Source: Anthoceros angustus (lineage: Eukaryota > Streptophyta > Anthocerotopsida > Anthocerotales > Anthocerotaceae). From it: a stretch of 64,000 nucleotides of DNA. A program made the position numbers and the translations under genes. Position 1 is the first letter of the stretch. Every line of letters starts with the position of its first letter. The stretch lies in the NCBI GenBank assembly GCA_010909165.1, contig VJWM01000007.1, forward strand, positions 434,001 through 498,000. The letters run 5' to 3'. A model generated the notes under the pieces. It saw only the letters and a list, made by a program, of their open reading frames with translations. It made no database searches and was not told the origin of the DNA. This document shows positions 23,743 to 36,900 of this stretch, one piece after another.

Positions 23743-25455
23743 TTGCCTCCTTTACCTCCTAGAAGAATTGTGGATCATGAGATTGATTTGAAGCCAACAC
23801 TTGCGCTTCCTTATTGGCTGCGTAATAAGGAGCGTTGCTTAATGTTATCGAGCGTAGTCCATTCCTTTGTGTGACTAGAGAGTGCACAAGATGGTCAATG
23901 AGACGACAGAAGATGCTCAAGCATCATTTTGCCGATCATCCGACTCAACCACTTGAAGATTCTTCATCATTAGAAGAAGACGAGCATCGTGACATGGAGA
24001 AGTCACCACCTAAAGATCCGGAGCCATCTGCAAAAAAAATCAAAAGACTAGAAGAAGCAAATGGTGGAAGCCCTTAACTAAGTTCTTCCATAAGTCCTAG
24101 AAGATTTGAAGACTTCTAAAAAAAGGCGAAGCAAAATCGGAGCCCACAATGAACAAAATGAAGATGGAGAAGAAAAGAATAAAAGATCTATCCGCGAATA
24201 CGAAGCATCTTCAAAGTGCTACCCAAGTCGAGCATGAAACTTGCTCTACTAGAGAAGTATGAGGGAGAAAGAGACCTTCAAGTCATTGATTCTTGGATCT
24301 ATTCTATAGAAACTTATCTTGCCTCAATTGGTCTTGAGCGCTATACTACTTGAGTACTATTAGCAATTTTCTAAAGGGTTATGCGCCTTAAAGCGGTGGC
24401 GTGTTATGGTACAAATGTTGCCAAGGGTAACCGAGCTCATACAATCATAGACGACATCTTTTAAAGAATCCCTCAAGAAGCGGTTCCGCTTTCACACCTA
24501 AGTCCAACTACTTGATAATGTCAAGCAAACAAGTACAAGATTATGAGGCTCTAGCAATGCAAGTGAGGAGTGTAGGCAGGAGCTGCTAACTTCACTAAGC
24601 GGAAATGGAGTTGCACGAGGCAATCCAAGAGGAACTTTCCGTGGAAGAAATCGGGTGCGAAAGGTAGTGAAGCTCAAAGAATGGTCATAATGGGTTCTCG
24701 AAAAGGAGTCTACTCTTATGGAGAGGCATTATGCAAATGAATGCCCAATTCTGGACAAACTCGCAATGTCACGAATGCTACATGTGGTGAGTCTCTGGCA
24801 CCGTGGATGGTGGTACGAGCATGGTTAGGTGACCACTAATTTTAAACGGCTAAACCGTCTAAGTGGTGTTTTGCATGACGTTGATTTTAACAATTGAAAT
24901 TATGCCCATTTTGACCGATATTTTTAGGGCTATTCGCTTTTAACTTCATAGATTATTTCATATTTTTAGGGCTATTTTTTAACTTCATAAATTTTATATT
25001 TGGAAAATTAATTTATTTGATATATTATTAGATTAAGTCTTGCTATATATGCTAGGGACAATTTATCATACAAACTCGTAAGTGACCGACGCGGAAGCGA
25101 GGTGGAAACGAAAGGTGGATGCTCGCTTGACTTTTAAGGGTGATAATGAGTTATCCACTTCCATCAGTGCTCTAATGTTGAGACTCAAGCATTGATTTGT
25201 GCATGCATCACGCTAAACCGCGAGCTCAACCTTGGACGGCGGTGAGGAGGCTGGTTGTCACCATGCGAAGTCCCTACATGGCTTCGCTAGAGCTATGTCG
25301 CGGCGAGCAATAGGTGGTGTGAAGCGGTGATCGGCTAAAAGTCGCTGGGGTCGAACCGTGTTCTTACGGCCGATTTGGTAGCTCGTTGGTGTGCGGCGTG
25401 GCGCGGAGGGCGTTTGGGACCGCTACGGGCAGCTTTTCCGGAACGTGAGCGCTGT
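23743..25455 (+). repeat. Array unit F, last copy
   Basis: The charged Gag frame is at 23835-24077 and the core begins near 24236. The unit loses similarity around 25455, just before the next linker fragment would be expected, so this is the right edge of the regular array. Confidence 0.75.
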
Positions 25456-26237
25456 GGGCGCTGTGGTGCAGGCGAACGCGATAGGCGCCACCGCCTTCAG
25501 TTTTTCCCCGGTGAGTCCCTACATGGCTTCTGCTAGAGCTTTATCGTGCGCACAATAGGTGGTGTGATGGCAGGGGGTGGTATGCGCAAAAGCGGGGTCG
25601 GAACGGGTTCTTCTGGCGGTTGGTAGCTCGGTGGTGCAGGTAGTGGGCGGTGGCTTTGTGCGGAGGGCGTTTGGGACCGTCAGCCGTGCGGCAGGCTTTT
25701 CCTGGAACGTGGAGTTCTGGTGCTCGGTGGATTTGGGAGCTCGGTGGTGCAGGCAATAGGCGGTGGGTTTGTGCGGAAGGCCTTTGGGTCCGCCCCGTCG
25801 GCGGCACTTCTGGGCGAGGCCCGTGCTATGCCAAGCAGCGTGCGGCGTGACGGACAAAGCCCGGCGAGGTGAAGGACACCATGTCACTAGTAAGTAGGGT
25901 GAAGGCTCGGCGTGTGGCGGGAGTAGCTACTGCGGAATGGCAGGTGGTGTGTCAAGCGCCTCTGTGCAACAAGATGGGCGAACGCTAGGCGCCTGAAGGC
26001 TAGGTTGGATAGAGTCAAAGGTGGCGCGGCTCTGCAAGGACACGACATTCTGAAAAATTCGGGGAGCATTGGTGTTGGCACTACGGTGATATGGAATTGT
26101 CAACTACGGGTGTGAATGTCAGGTGTGCTGAACTACAGGTTGGACTAAAGGAGGCTATTGGAGGTGAAGATGAGATCAAGAGGCAGTTTGGGGATGTCAC
26201 TAATGGAAATGATGGATACCTCTTGGGGATCACAGAC
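25456..26237. other. Right flank of the array with extra copies of its GC-rich block
   Basis: 25514-25700 repeats the unit segment that starts GAGTCCCTACATGGCTTC and ends at CTTTTCCTGGAACGTGGAG. 25720-25800 repeats part of it again (GCTCGGTGGTGCAGGCAATA). After about 25810 no relation to the array or to any gene is visible. Confidence 0.55.
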
Positions 26238-26657
26238 CTACTGTCTAACATAGAGTGGACATAGAGTGGAATAGTTGCGCATCGCGGTCATCATACTCAT
26301 CACATCTCTTGAAGAATATAACTGAGCAAGGTGATCCCACATCTGTTTAGAAGTTTTTGCTTGACTGCATTGTCTTACCATGTTTAGTGCTAGTCCACCG
26401 ATCGGGAGGTCTTGAGCTTTTTCATCCTCGCGCCCTGTGTTTCTTTGCTCTCGAGCCCCATTGTGGTCTGGGTGGACCCTTAACGCTCCATAGATCTCGA
26501 TTGCGGAAAAGTGCACGCAAGCGCCAAACGCCAGACGCCCATTGAATCTCCTTCTCTAAAATCACCATAGTTGTGATTCACCACGGAAGGTCGTACTTCA
26601 TCTTTGGGTGGATCCTTCCTCTCCTCTCTCTCTCTCTTAACGTCATGTTGTTGTTTC
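26238..26657 (-). mobile_element. Ty1/copia gag fragment, distal part of a split minus-strand element
   Basis: The minus-strand frame 26238-26516 encodes SKQMWDHLAQLYSSRDVMSM, the hallmark of copia-type Gag (UBN2-like; W-x-x-L...Y...D). Further upstream on the minus strand the frame is broken. The leader, primer-binding site and LTR expected before this gag are not adjacent but lie on the far side of the copia dimer, at 39070-39890. I infer one element cut in two by that insertion. Confidence 0.65.
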
Positions 26658-26662
26658 TCCTC
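26658..26662. repeat. Target-site duplication TCCTC, left copy
   Basis: TCCTC directly precedes the TGTT start of the first LTR. The same 5 bp follow the CA end of the third LTR at 39065-39069. Five bp is the usual length for Ty1/copia integration. Confidence 0.75.
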
Positions 26663-26863
26663 TGTTCGGGGTTAACCTGACTCGCTTCGGGTTAATTCCC
26701 CTGGGTTGATTATGTTTAGGCAGTTTATATTAGGGTTGTTTAGATGAAAGGGTGCCTAGCCTAGTATAGGCTCATATATACACTTTATTAAACTCTTTTT
26801 GTATTCATTCTCATATTCAACAATTGCTTTATGCTCTCTTCTCCTGCTTTCACATCCCAAACA
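26663..26863 (+). repeat. LTR 1 of the copia dimer
   Basis: 201 bp, from TGTTCGGGGTTAAC to CACATCCCAAACA (TG...CA). A TATATA box lies near 26773. The primer-binding site follows immediately. Confidence 0.85.
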
Positions 26864-26879
26864 TGATATCTGAGCATGG
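26864..26879 (+). other. Primer-binding site, degenerate
   Basis: TGATATCTGAGCATGG resembles the copia initiator-Met tRNA primer site TGGTATCAGAGC with several changes. The same sequence follows LTR 2 at 32966. Confidence 0.65.
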
Positions 26880-27905
26880 TTTAAAGTACTATGGCTCCTG
26901 ATCCCCATGACTAGGATATCATATACCGGTCGATCCTGGAGTTTATCAGACCTGATCCATTGTTTATGGATTGAGGCTATTGATGTATTAGTTTGGTTAG
27001 GTGATTGGTATTTATACAATCAAGGATCTGACTGCAGTTTTATAGAGTAGCCTCTATGCGGCTAAACAAAGTAGCAAACACGAGTCTTGATCTAAGACTA
27101 CCATCCTATGTGCTTCCGCTGCCAAGCAGGAAGAAGAAATGAAATTCTAAATTCAGAATTTTATATGGCCTGATTTTCTGATCCAAAACAGGAAAAGCAG
27201 CAAGGACTTCAATAGGACTCAGCAGCAATTTCCTATGCTGGCTGAATTTTGTTAAAATCCCTCTCTTTTCCTGCACGACAGAATCAGCCTATTTACAAAT
27301 GTTTTTCTAAAACATGATTCAAACCCTTAATTCTAACAGACCTACACCATAATGCCTTCTCGTAGGCGTGGTCGAGGATCCGCATGCGTAGGAAGCAAAT
27401 CACTACTTTTCGTGGTTTACAGGAAAGGACCGCGAAAATTTGGGCAAGTGGTGTGGAATCGACCGTGATTTCCCGCGCATTGATAATCGATATGATCAGC
27501 TTATTCACATGATTTGTACGCAATGGTGATGACATGTTCGTATCAACGTAATTGAACTGCAAGCTTCGTGAATTGCTACATGCGTGATCGATTGGATGCC
27601 GCTCACCCAAATGGATCCTGACGCTGAACCCATCTCATGGTGCGTTCACGTGAAAGGGCATTCGTGGTTAGGGTTTTGAACATACCCGCTCATTCTGCTG
27701 CTTTGGCAATGAGCATGTTGTTTCGAGATCTCCTCGAGTGCCCTTTCCCTTCATCCTGTAGCTGCATCCCTGCACATGCAGAGACACCTGTTAGCCAATT
27801 ATATATGGACGATTGGGTGTTGGATGATTTAGCAGAATCACTTTCTAACCTTTTTTCAGTGAGTTGACTTCTGCTGCTCAAACCTTGAACCTAGGTCAAC
27901 CCAAG

Positions 27906-30900
27906 ATGTCTAACATCAATCCCTCCCACCTCTTCCTCCGCCTCTTCTCCACCTTTGTCCCTCCCGCCCATACAATCGCTTTTACATCCGAACTCAAGGA
28001 AAAAGATGATTTAATGGCCAAGTACGAGGTGTGGAGTGCGGATGAAGTTGACGTTGGCTCGAGGAGTCCGGGCATTGTCGATGGTTCTATCCCCGAACCG
28101 CCCTACCGCTCCCTGGCAGATAAAGACAATGGTCACATTCCAAGGTGTTGAATCGCTTCCTTGTTTCTCGGCCCGACCGAGGACCTTATCCCTCAAATTG
28201 AGTTCCTCACCAAAGCCGTGAGATCGTCACAATTGGAAAGCCAAGACAAGATTAATAACGCCTCACACTCAGACATTGCGTATGGAGTTCTATGGATTGA
28301 AAATGCGAGAGGAGACAAAGTTCTTGCTCACACCAAAGAAGCTTAGACACCTTCGAGCTCAACTTACCTCACTTGGTACCGTGTGATGGACGAGGTGGAC
28401 GTGATAGCTCAATTGCTCACCACCGCCACCCGCTATCATCAAAATTCCGCCCATAATGTCCCCATCCGACTGGCTATGGTCATGGGAGATGATTCAAATC
28501 ACCTTAGACGAGGTGATAGGTGCACTCTTCCGTGAAGAGCAAAGCGTGCTCATGTCGGTTCCGAAAGCCAAAGGCGCGTGAGGCCTCCGCGGGCGGGCAC
28601 AAAAGAGATAAAACGCGACATGACTTCCAACCAGGAAACAGAAATGAAGGCCAACGCCATGAGGCAGCCCTTCTATAAAACGACCGGTAATTGCAATTGT
28701 GCGGCAAACCCGTCATTGGGCGAATGAATGTAGGAAAAGAAGGCCGGGAGCCTCGCAAGCCTTCCGTTCATCGCCAGTTGTCGAGACAAGCCTCGCAGAT
28801 TCCAACAAACCCATGGTCAAAATCCTAATGCTTGTCTACCTTAGGGATGCAGCACTGCACTGGATTCCCCATACCACATATGTCGGGATGAGTCCCTCTT
28901 CACATCCCTTACTCCTTCGCTACTATAGATGAGTGTACTTAGGTGATGAGCAATACCACTAGTCCGCAGATCTTAGGACAAGGCTCCTCGCACCTTCAGC
29001 CGAGTGATGGGTCTACTTTAATCCCTCGAGAGGTCTTATATGTTCCTAGTATGGCTAAGAACCTCCTCTCCTTAAGTAGACCGCTTAAGCCAGAGTTTTC
29101 ACCAATGCCCCTGTGATGGCTCTGCTGCTTCTCTCGAAAGGACTCACCCTCCCATGCGTGTTTAAGGCTCCCACCGAGCATGATCTCTACAGTGGACTTT
29201 TGCTCTTCAAGAAACAAATTTAAGCTAACTCTACAAGTGCAGGAAACCTTTCATTAAACAAAGAATCTATTCTCCGCATGCACGGCTTGGACATCTAAAT
29301 CGCAAGTCGTTAGCATCCCTTAGTACTAGTGATTGCTATCGTGAGCCTCTACCTGTCCACCTAAAGGAGCTCCCCCTATGTGAAACCTGTGCCCTTGCTA
29401 AACAGAAGGAGCAACCTTTCCCGACGGGTCCTGCTCACATATCCTCTCAACCCCTAGTACTGGTGCATGCTGACATATCTGGCCGCCTTCAGGTTTCCTC
29501 ACTTGGAGGGGCAGACTATTATTTCACCATTACAGATGACTATACAAGGTACACCTGGACATTCCCTATGAAGAGGAAAATGAGACTTTCCTATCTTTCA
29601 AGAGTCGATCACGGTGCGCCAAATGCCGCCTCCTTAAGATGTTTAGATCTCGACAATGGGATGAATTCCTTTGCAACCCTCTTCTACTCAAGGAATTATT
29701 CACCAGCCTAATCGTATCTATACGAAAGAACAAAATGGCGCTGCGTAAAGGAAGAACTGGACCTTGATGGGTATGACCCGAGCCATGTTGCTATGGTCGG
29801 GCCTCCCATCCCCTTATTGGGCGTAGGCGCTTGTCACCTCAATATACATATCGAACAGATTGCCGAGTACTTCCATTGTCCCCAACACAACACCATTCGA
29901 GTTGTTCTGGAAGCGTAAGCCTAGCCTCCTTCATCTTAGGATTTTGGCTCCAAGGCCTATGCTTACATACATGAGGACAAAAGACGGAAGTTAGACAATC
30001 GCTCAAAACGCCTTATATTCGTAGGTTACAAACAAGTTGAAGGCATACAAGTTAATTGACCCCATTTCCAAGCAACTGTCCTGCGAGGAGTGTTACCTTC
30101 TTAGAGCCCTGCAATCGCCTCCCTTGAGAGACCTAATCTTCGATCCTTTTGAGCGCTTTGATGACTATGAAGATGCTTTTCTCGAGGACACTGGTCCCTT
30201 TATCTTCGTATCCTATGGACGATGGACACTTACCTAATCCACCTACGTCATTCCAGACCCGCTCCCGCTAATCCGTGATTACCTCGTTATTCAGCCCGCC
30301 GCTGGTGGTAATAATAATGATCAGCCGATCCTCTTGCACCGCAGCACATTGATATGTTAGGCCCCGATCAAGATGAACAGACGGAAATTTAGATGTTGAT
30401 TTAGATCTTGGAAATCATGTCACAGTGTGTTGGATTTTATATCTTCCGAGGACGATGAGCCTCCTCGCCGTCTGGCCAAAGACCGGAGATCCCGAGGATG
30501 TGCCCTCGCCTGCCTCCGACATAGACCTCCGCCTTCCGAATGGAGGGAACCACCATATGCGAGCATTGATTTCGCATTTACATGCTCAGCCTGACCTCCA
30601 GACATCCTCGCAGCCGACTTCTCTCACGTGGCGCCATCGGACCGCATAAAGAGAAATGGAAGTTTGTTGTCGATGACGAGTACAACGACTTGATGAAAAT
30701 GGTACATGGCGCTTATAGTACCCGCACTGCAAAACGAAAGGCAATCACTTGTAAGTGGGTATTTAAACACAAACTTAATGCACAAGGACATATTGCTCGC
30801 TAAAGCAAGGTTAGCGCTGTGGGTTCACCCAAGAGTTTAGATTACCAGAAACCTTCTCCCCGCTGTGCATGCTCAATCTATCCGAATTATTTTGGCCCTT

Positions 30901-32130
30901 GCAGGAGAATATGACCTTGAGTTACAGCAGATGGATGTTTGCACGGCTTTCCTTCATGGGATCCTCGAAGAGGAATTGTACATGGAGCCAGAAGGCTACG
31001 TTGACTCTGCACATCCTGACCACGTTTGCCTATTAATCAAGTGCCTTTATGGCTTGAAACAAAGTGTAGAACGATGGTATAAAAGATGTGATCGCCTCAA
31101 GAATCTTGGCTTCAACAAAGGCAAAGTCGACAACCATCCTGCTTCGAGATGGCTCAAATTATGTTATACTTGCACTCTATGTTGACGATGTGATACTCAG
31201 CCAAGAACCCTACCATCCCGTCACATGTCAAGACACTTTTAAGAAACACATTTGAAATGATTTGATGTGGTGACTGTTATTCTCGCTTGGGAATATGTGT
31301 CCTCGTGGATAGATCTCAAGGCATGCCGATTATTCACCAGCATAAGTACATAGCTGAAATCTTACATCGCTTTTAACATGGACAGGCCCATCTCGCCTCT
31401 ACCCGCCGTTGTTGGGACCAAGCTTACAAGGTATGAGTCTCCTTCCATAGAGACAAGCAAGAAATGCTTGATGTTCCATATCGCCAAAGCTATCGGTAGC
31501 CTAATATTTGTTAGCAATCGGACAAGGCTCGACGCTCAACATTCAGCTAGTACCGCCTCACAATTCCTCGACAATCCGTGACGTGCCCGGATGCCAGTGA
31601 AAAGAATTTTCCGCTATCTAAAAGGCACACATTATGTTGGCTTATGCTACATATCGGACAGCCTCACCTTGTGCTCGAGGGGTACACGGATGCGCATCGG
31701 GCCTCGACGGATGTGCAAGAGTCTCTCCACATATGTCTTTCTTCTAGCATGTGCCACCATTAACCGGAGTCGTAAGAAGGTATCAGCATTGCCCCTGCCA
31801 TACGTGTCGAGTACAAACTTGACGGATGCTACAAAGGAGGTTGAATGGGAGCGGTCTTTCCTACATGACATAGGGCATAACAGACCAACTCACCGCTCGT
31901 GACAACCAATCGCCATCGCCTGCCGCCAATCCTCGCCTTCCATGCTCGGATTTAAACATATCGAGGTACATCACCACCACGTTAGAGATGTTGCCGAGAG
32001 GGGTTAGTGAAAATCCTCTATGTCCCACAGATACAACACAGACATCTTAACGAAGGCCTTGCCTAAGGATAAGCACTGTAAACACATGGAAGGCCTAGGG
32101 CTTATTGATTATCAGCCATATTTCGTGCCC
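27906..32130 (+). pseudogene. Copia gag-pol, first internal copy (many frameshifts)
   Basis: Polyprotein of a Ty1/copia retrotransposon. Gag starts at ATG 27906 (MSNINPS, then LKEKDD and YEVW) and contains a frameshifted zinc knuckle near 28690-28740. Pre-integrase and integrase lie at about 29010-29930 (DYYFTITDDYTRYTWTFPMK). RT lies at about 30640-31430 (TCKWVFKHKLNAQGHIAR, LQQMDVCTAFLHGILEEELY, then the YVDD box just after a frameshift near 31185). RNase H lies at about 31590-32130 (ATKEVEWERSFLHD, HIEVHHHHVRDVAERG). The frame is broken many times, mostly by one- or two-base differences at CG-rich spots relative to the second copy, so real decay and consensus error cannot be told apart. 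Confidence 0.8.
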
Positions 32131-32779
32131 AATCCATAATAGGATGGAGAGGAACTTACGGGTGAGGCCTCGAGCCTCGATTGTTGCCGATCCTCATGGT
32201 CAAGTACCTGGGGATGTGGAGGGTTAGCACTGCATGTAGGCGGCTCATCGCATAGTCACCTACACACACGCATGTGGATGAAGCTCAACGAAAGTCTAAT
32301 CACTGATCAGGCTGCCTCCTCTCTTCCTCCCCGAAATTTCAACAGTCAAGCCTTTGTGCCTGCAGAGGTTTCGAGGTTCTCCTCCTCCTCGTGTCCTCTC
32401 GTACCTCCCTTCCTCACCGGCCTTGCCCAAAGACATCTTGACATTGAAGAGCACCTTCCACCCTCCAACCCTCGACTGGTGCGACCACGTGGTTTCGTCC
32501 CACTCTTCTTCACAGTTGCGCTTGGGCGCTTCTTCCGAGCCTCGCCTCGCCCGCTTGGACTCACTTGAGGCATCGAGTAAGAATCGCCACAGCTTGGATT
32601 CCAAAGAATATGACAATGAGGAGCGTAGCATACGCTATTGCTGTGTTTATAGCAGCTCCATCGCTTCCACCTCACGCCCCTCGTGATGAGTGCCCCGAGC
32701 TCGCATCCTCCTTGTGATCGCCCTCCACCGTCTCACGAGGTCTCGCGCCGCCCCGGCTCACTCCGCTGCGCAAGGGAGG

Positions 32780-32965
32780 TGTTGGTTAACGACCGCTCGG
32801 TTAATTCGTTGATTATGTTTAGGTAGTTTATATTAGGGTTGTTTAGATGAAAGGGTGCCTAGTCTAGTATAGGCTCATATATACACTTTATTAAACTCTT
32901 TTGTATTCATTCTCATATTCAACAATTGCTTTATGCTCTCTTCTCCTGCTTTCACATCCCAAACA
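32780..32965 (+). repeat. LTR 2 of the copia dimer (shared middle LTR)
   Basis: 186 bp, from TGTTGGTTAACG to CCCAAACA, preceded by the purine tract AAGGGAGG. It serves as 3' LTR of the first internal copy and 5' LTR of the second. Confidence 0.85.
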
Positions 32966-33994
32966 TGATATCTGAGCATGGTTTAAAGTACTATGGCTCC
33001 TGATCCCCATGACTAGGATATCATATACCGGTCGATCCTGGAGTTTATCAGACCTGATCCATTGTTTATGGATTGAGGCTATTGATGTATTAGTTTGGTT
33101 AGGTGATTGGTATTTATACAATCAAGGGATCTTATGACCGTGTTTTATAGCGTAGCCTCTATGCGGCTAAACAGGCGAGCAAACACGAGTCTTGATCTAA
33201 GACTACCATCCTATGTGCCCCGCCAAGGTGAAGAAGAAATGAAATTCTAAATTAATTTTATATATTTGATCGATCCAAAGGAAAAGCGAAGGACTTCAAT
33301 AGGACTCAAGAGCAATTTCCTATGCTGGCTGAATTTTGTTAAAATCCTCTCTTTTCCTCGCACCACGTAATCTACCTATTTACAAATGTTTTCTAAAACA
33401 TGATTCAAACCCTTAATTCTAACAGACCTACACCATAATGCCTTCTCGTAGGCGTGGTCGAGGGTCCGCATAGCAGGGAAGCAACCCACTACTTCTTCGT
33501 GGTTTACAGGAAAGGATCGAAAATTTGGGCAAGGTGTGGAATCGACCGTGATTTGCCCGCGCATTGATAATCGATATGATCAGCTTATTCACATGATTTG
33601 CACGCATGGTGATGACATGTTCGATCATTCAACTAATTGACAAGCTTTCTGTTGAAATTGCATACATTAGTGATCGATTGGATCTGCTCACCCAGAAATT
33701 GCAGCGATCCAGCACGCCTGAACCCATCTCCATGGTGCGTTCACGTGAAAGGGCATTTTCAGGGTTAGGGTTTTGTGAACATACCCGTTCATTCTGTCGT
33801 TTGGCAATGAGCATGTTGTTTCGAGATCTCCTCGAGTGCCCTTTCCCTTCATCCTGTAGCTGCATCCCTGCACATGCAGAGACACCTGTTAGCCAATTAT
33901 ATATGGACGATTGGGTGTTGGATGATTTAGCAGAATCACTTTCTAACCTTTTTCGGAGTTGACTGCTCAAACCTTGAACCTAGGTCAACCCAGC

Positions 33995-36900
33995 ATGTCT
34001 AACATCAATCCTCCCCCACCACCTCTTCCTCCGCCCTCTTCTCCACCTCTTGTCCCTCCTCGCCCATACAATCCTGTTTTTACATCTGAACTCAAGGAAA
34101 AAGACAGATTTAATGGCCAGAAGTACGAGGTGTGGAGAGTGCGGATGAAGTCGACGTTGTTGGCTCGAGGAGTCTGGGGCATTGTCGATGGTTCTATCCC
34201 TGAACCCCTTCTACCGCCTCCCGAGATAAAGACAAATGGTCACATTCCAACAAGGTTGGAATCGCCTCCTTGTTTCTCGGCCCGACCGAGGACCTTATCC
34301 TCAAATTGAGTTCCTCACCAAAGCCAGTGAGATCTGGTCACAATTGGAAAGCCAGTACAAGATTAATAACGTCCTCACACTGCATATTGCGTATGGAGTT
34401 CTATGGATTGAAAATGCGAAGGAGACAAAGTTCTTGCTCACACCAAAGAAGCTTAGACACCTTCAAGCTCAACTTACCTCACTTGAATGTGGATGGACGA
34501 GGTGGACGTGATAGCTCAATTGCTCACCACCGCCACCCGCTTATCAAAATTTGATCACCAATGTCCCCATCCGACAAGCTATGGCCGCCGGTGCAGCCGA
34601 GATGATTCAAATCACCTTAGACGAGGTGATAGGTGCACTCTTCCGTGAAGAGCAAAGGTGCTCATGTCGTGGTCCTGCCAAATCGATGAGGCCGACTAGC
34701 CTTCCGAGAACAAAAGATAAAACGCAGACATGACTTCCAACCGAGGCAAAATGAAGGCCAACGCCATGAGGCGGGCCCTTCTATAAAACGCCGGTAATTG
34801 CAATTGTGCGGCAAACCCGGTCATTGGGCGAATGAATGTAGGAAAAGAAGGCCGGGAGCCGCAAGCCTTCCCTGCTCTTCGCCACCGCCGTTGTCGAGAC
34901 AAGCGCAGATTCCAACAAACCATGGTCAAAATCCTAAATTGCTTTGTCTACCTTAACAGGGATGCACAGCACTGGACTGGATACACACATATGTCGGGAT
35001 GAGTCCTCTTCACATCCCTTACTCCTTCGGCTCTACTATAGAGTGTACTTAGGTGATGAGCGTACCACCACTAGTCTGCAGATCTTAGGACAAGGCTCCT
35101 GCACCTTCAGGCTGAGTGATGGGTCTACTTTAATCCTGACAGAGGTCTTATATGTTCCTAGTATGGCTAAGAACCTCCTCTCCTTAAGTAGACTGCTTAA
35201 ACTACAGAGTTTTCAGCTAACAGCCCAGGATGGCTCCTGTTGCTTCTCTCGAAAGGACTCACCCTCTGTATGCGTGTTTAAGGCTCTACCTGAGCATGAT
35301 CTCTACAGTTGGACTTTACTGTCTTCAGCAAACACCAAGCTAACTCTACAAGTGCGGAAACCTTTCACCAAACAAAGAATCTATTCTCCGGCATGCACGG
35401 CTTGGACATCTAAATCGCAAGTCGTTAGCATCCCTTAGTACTAGTGATTGCTATCGTGAGCCTCACCGTCCACCTAAAGGAGCTCCCCTATGTGAAACCC
35501 GTGCCCTTGCTAAACGGGAGCAACCTTTCCGACGGGTCCCGCTCACATCCTCTCAACCCCTAAATCTGTGCATCGACATATCCGCCGCCGGTTTCCTCAC
35601 TTGAGGGGCGACTATTATTTCACCATTACTGATGACTACAAGGTACACTGGACATTCCCTATGAAGAGGAAAATGAGACTTTCCCTATCTTTCAAGAGTG
35701 GCGATCACTGCGCCAAACAAAGTGCCTCCTTAAGATGTTTAGATCTGACAATGGGACAGAATTCGTGAATCAGTCCTTTGCAACCCTCTTCTCTGCTCAA
35801 GGAATTATTCACCAGCTAATCGTACCTTATACGCAGCAATAAAATGGCGTTGCAGAAAGGAAGAACCAGACCTTGATGGGTATGACCCGAGCCATGTTGC
35901 TATGGTCGGGCCTCCCATCCCCTTATTGGGCGTAGGCTTGTCACCTCAACATACATCAGATTGCCGAGTACTTCCATTGTCCCCAACACAACACCATTCG
36001 AGTTGTGAAGCCTAGCCTCCTTCATCTTAGGATTTTGGCTCCAAGGCCTATGCTTACATACATGAGGACAAAAGGCGGAAGTTAGACAATCGCTCAAAAC
36101 GCTTATATTCTCTGTAGGTTACAAAGTAAAGTTGAAGGCATACAAGTTAATTGACCCCATTTCCAAGCAACTGCCCTGCGAGGAGTGTTACCTTCTTAGA
36201 GCCCTTGCAATGCCTCCCTTGAGAGACGAATCTTCTGATCCTTTTGAGCAGTTTGATGACTATGAAGATGCTTTTCTCGAGGACACAGTGGGTCCCTTAT
36301 CTTCGTATCCTATGGACGATGGACACTTACCTAATCCACCTACATATTCCAGACTCCTCGCTAATCCGGATTACCTCGTTATTCCAGCCCCGCGGGTGGT
36401 AATAATAATGATCAGCCAGATCCTCTTGCACCTGCAGCAGACATTGATATGTTAGGCCCTGATCAAGATGAACAGGACGCTGGAAATTTAGATGTTGATT
36501 TAGATCTTGGAAATCATGCTGAACAGGTGTTGGATTTTATATCTTCTGAGGACGATGAGCCTCCTCACCAGACCTGGCTGCACCAAGACTGGAGATCCCG
36601 AGGATGCCCTCGCCGCTCCTCCGACATAGACCTCCGCCTTCCGAATGGAGGGAACCACCATATGGCATTGATTTCGCATTTACATGCTCAGCAGTGCACC
36701 TCCAGACCTCCGAGCCGACTTCTCTCATGTAAGCGCCATCGGACCGCATAAAGAGAAGAAGTTTGTTGTCGGCGACATACACTTGATGAAAATGGTACAT
36801 GGCGCTTAGTACCTGCACTGCAAAACGAAAGGCAATCACTTGTAAGTGGGTATTTAAACACAAACTTAATGCACAAGGACATATTGCTCAAGCATAGGTT

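Larger units (their letters stand above)
14951..25455 (+). repeat. Tandem array of a 1.75 kb gypsy gag-derived unit, six copies
   Basis: The anchor TTGCCTCCTTTACC recurs at 14951, 16695, 18481, 20233, 21981 and 23743, giving periods of 1744, 1786, 1752, 1748 and 1762 bp. Each unit starts with the RT-linker fragment (ELPPLPPRRIVDHEIDLKP), then a charged Gag N-part (HHFADHPTQPLEDSSS), a Gag core (LEKYEGERDLQVIDSWIYSI), a zinc-knuckle remnant (GESGHYANEC), an AT-rich block of about 300 bp with an internal 45-bp duplication, and a GC-rich block of about 350 bp. RT, RNase H and integrase are absent. Between copies the AT-rich parts are nearly identical, while differences cluster as small indels in CG- or CNG-rich spots. 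Confidence 0.85.

Noticed and set aside
14951-25455. Six separate small genes of about 70-100 codons
   Set aside because: They are repeated pieces of the same broken gypsy Gag in a tandem array, not independent genes.
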